Assembly (NCBI GenBank): GCA_022652815.1
Contig: JALCRR010000004.1
Location: 27,926-91,925 of the forward strand
From: Oscillibacter sp.
GTDB taxonomy: Bacteria; Bacillota; Clostridia; Oscillospirales; Oscillospiraceae
Length of the DNA stretch: 64,000 nucleotides
Reading direction: 5' to 3'
Below are positions 62,924-64,000 of the stretch, piece after piece. Each line of letters begins with the position of its first letter. Position 1 is the stretch's first letter. Below the pieces are notes generated by a model. The model was not told the origin of the DNA. It made no database searches and worked only from the letters and a program-made list of their open reading frames with translations. Position numbers and translations under genes: made by a program.

Positions 62924-63700
62924 ATGTATACGACGATTCGCTATGAAAAACGAGACGCAATCGGCTTTGTGACCATCAGCCGTCCGGAGGCGCTGAATGC
63001 GCTGAACTCCACCGTGATTTCGGAGCTGGAGCAGGTGATGGGCGAGGTGGAGTCCGATGAGGCTTTAGGCGCACTCATCATGACCGGCGAGGGCCGCTCC
63101 TTTGTGGCCGGAGCCGATATCGGTGAGCAGTGCCCGCTGGATCTGACCAGCGGCCGAGCCTGGGGTCAGCGCGGCAGCGCCCTAATGCGCCGCATTGAAA
63201 AGCTTGCGATCCCCACCATTGCTGCGGTCAACGGCTTTGCCCTGGGCGGTGGCTGCGAGCTGGCCATGTCCTGCGATATCATTCTGGCCTCTGAAAAAGC
63301 CAAGTTCGGCCAGCCGGAAGTAACGCTTGGCATCACTCCAGGTTTTTCCGGCACCCAGCGTCTGCCCCGCAGAGTCGGGACTGCCAAGGCAAAGGAGCTG
63401 ATTTTCTCCGGCAAAATGATCCGGGCCGATGAAGCCAAGGAAATTGGCCTTGTGAACGCCGTCTACGCGCCCGAGGAACTGATGGGCGCTGCCGAGGAGA
63501 TGGCAAAATCCTTCACGAAAAACGCACCCATCGCCGTGCGATACGCCAAAGCCTGCATCGACCGCGGAATGCAGATGGATATTGACGACGGCATCGCCGT
63601 GGAAAACGAGCTTTTCGCCATGTGCTTCGGCACGGCAGACCAAAAAGAGGGAATGACAGCATTCCTGGAGAAACGTCCGGCCCGGTTTTGCAACAAGTAA
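62924..63700 (+). CDS. Enoyl-CoA hydratase/isomerase (crotonase) family protein
   Basis: SRPEALNALNS, FVAGADI, AAVNGFALGGGCELAMSCD. Confidence 0.95.
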   Translation: MYTTIRYEKRDAIGFVTISRPEALNALNSTVISELEQVMGEVESDEALGALIMTGEGRSFVAGADIGEQCPLDLTSGRAWGQRGSALMRRIEKLAIPTIAAVNGFALGGGCELAMSCDIILASEKAKFGQPEVTLGITPGFSGTQRLPRRVGTAKAKELIFSGKMIRADEAKEIGLVNAVYAPEELMGAAEEMAKSFTKNAPIAVRYAKACIDRGMQMDIDDGIAVENELFAMCFGTADQKEGMTAFLEKRPARFCNK

Positions 63701-63823
63701 AAACCGTTGCGGCTGCATGAGAAAAAATTCTCGCAGCCTTGTGGTCAGAGAAATTCTCCGGGATGACTGACATGATAGATACTGTTACATTCCAAAACCA
63801 ACTTATTACAGGAGGAAACAAGA

Positions 63824-64000
63824 ATGGCACTTAAGACAGCGAAGGAGTATATTGACTCCCTGCGCGCGCTGAACACAAGAGTTTATATGTTCGGCAAGAA
63901 GATCGACAACTGGGTGGACGATCCCATGATCCGGCCCAGCATCAACTGCGTGGCCATGACCTACGCTCTGGCGCAGGATCCGGAGTACGCGGACTTGATG
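63824..64000 (+). CDS. abfD: 4-hydroxybutyryl-CoA dehydratase-like protein, truncated by window end
   Basis: MALKTAKEYIDSLRALNTRVYMFGKKIDNWVDDPMIRPSINCVAMTYALAQ; family 4-hydroxyphenylacetate 3-hydroxylase/AbfD N-terminus. Confidence 0.8.
   Translation, partial: MALKTAKEYIDSLRALNTRVYMFGKKIDNWVDDPMIRPSINCVAMTYALAQDPEYADLM

Overview
This 64 kb window is a Clostridia-type chromosome segment, probably Oscillospiraceae-like judged from gene order and protein style. It is mostly housekeeping: glmU-prs-pth, a glycolytic run (pgk-tpiA-gpmI, pgi), prfB, relA-dtd-MBL-hemZ, the sporulation/division block spoVB-mazG-hup-yabO-yabP-yabQ-divIC-yabR, hpf, carAB, hppA and nifJ. The accessory part is at 45-64 kb. 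It holds an uncharacterised NifU-like/GGGtGRT gene pair behind an exact consensus sigma-A promoter. It also holds a long minus-strand catabolic cluster (pdxA-like, tripartite tricarboxylate transporter, PrpR-type sigma54 activator, LarA-like, UxaA-like small and large subunits) next to rpoN. Two exact -24/-12 promoters and a helically phased TGTTTCA activator array are visible there. Other leads: a CarB-DapF fusion whose DapF part lacks the first catalytic Cys; two diverged copies of a structured intergenic element on opposite strands with covarying stems; a fold-back MITE; recJ broken by one in-frame TAA; a hybrid histidine kinase whose H-box His appears to be Asp; and a GlmU lacking a recognisable pyrophosphorylase motif. 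All calls come from reading the sequence and supplied ORFs; no database search or folding program was run.
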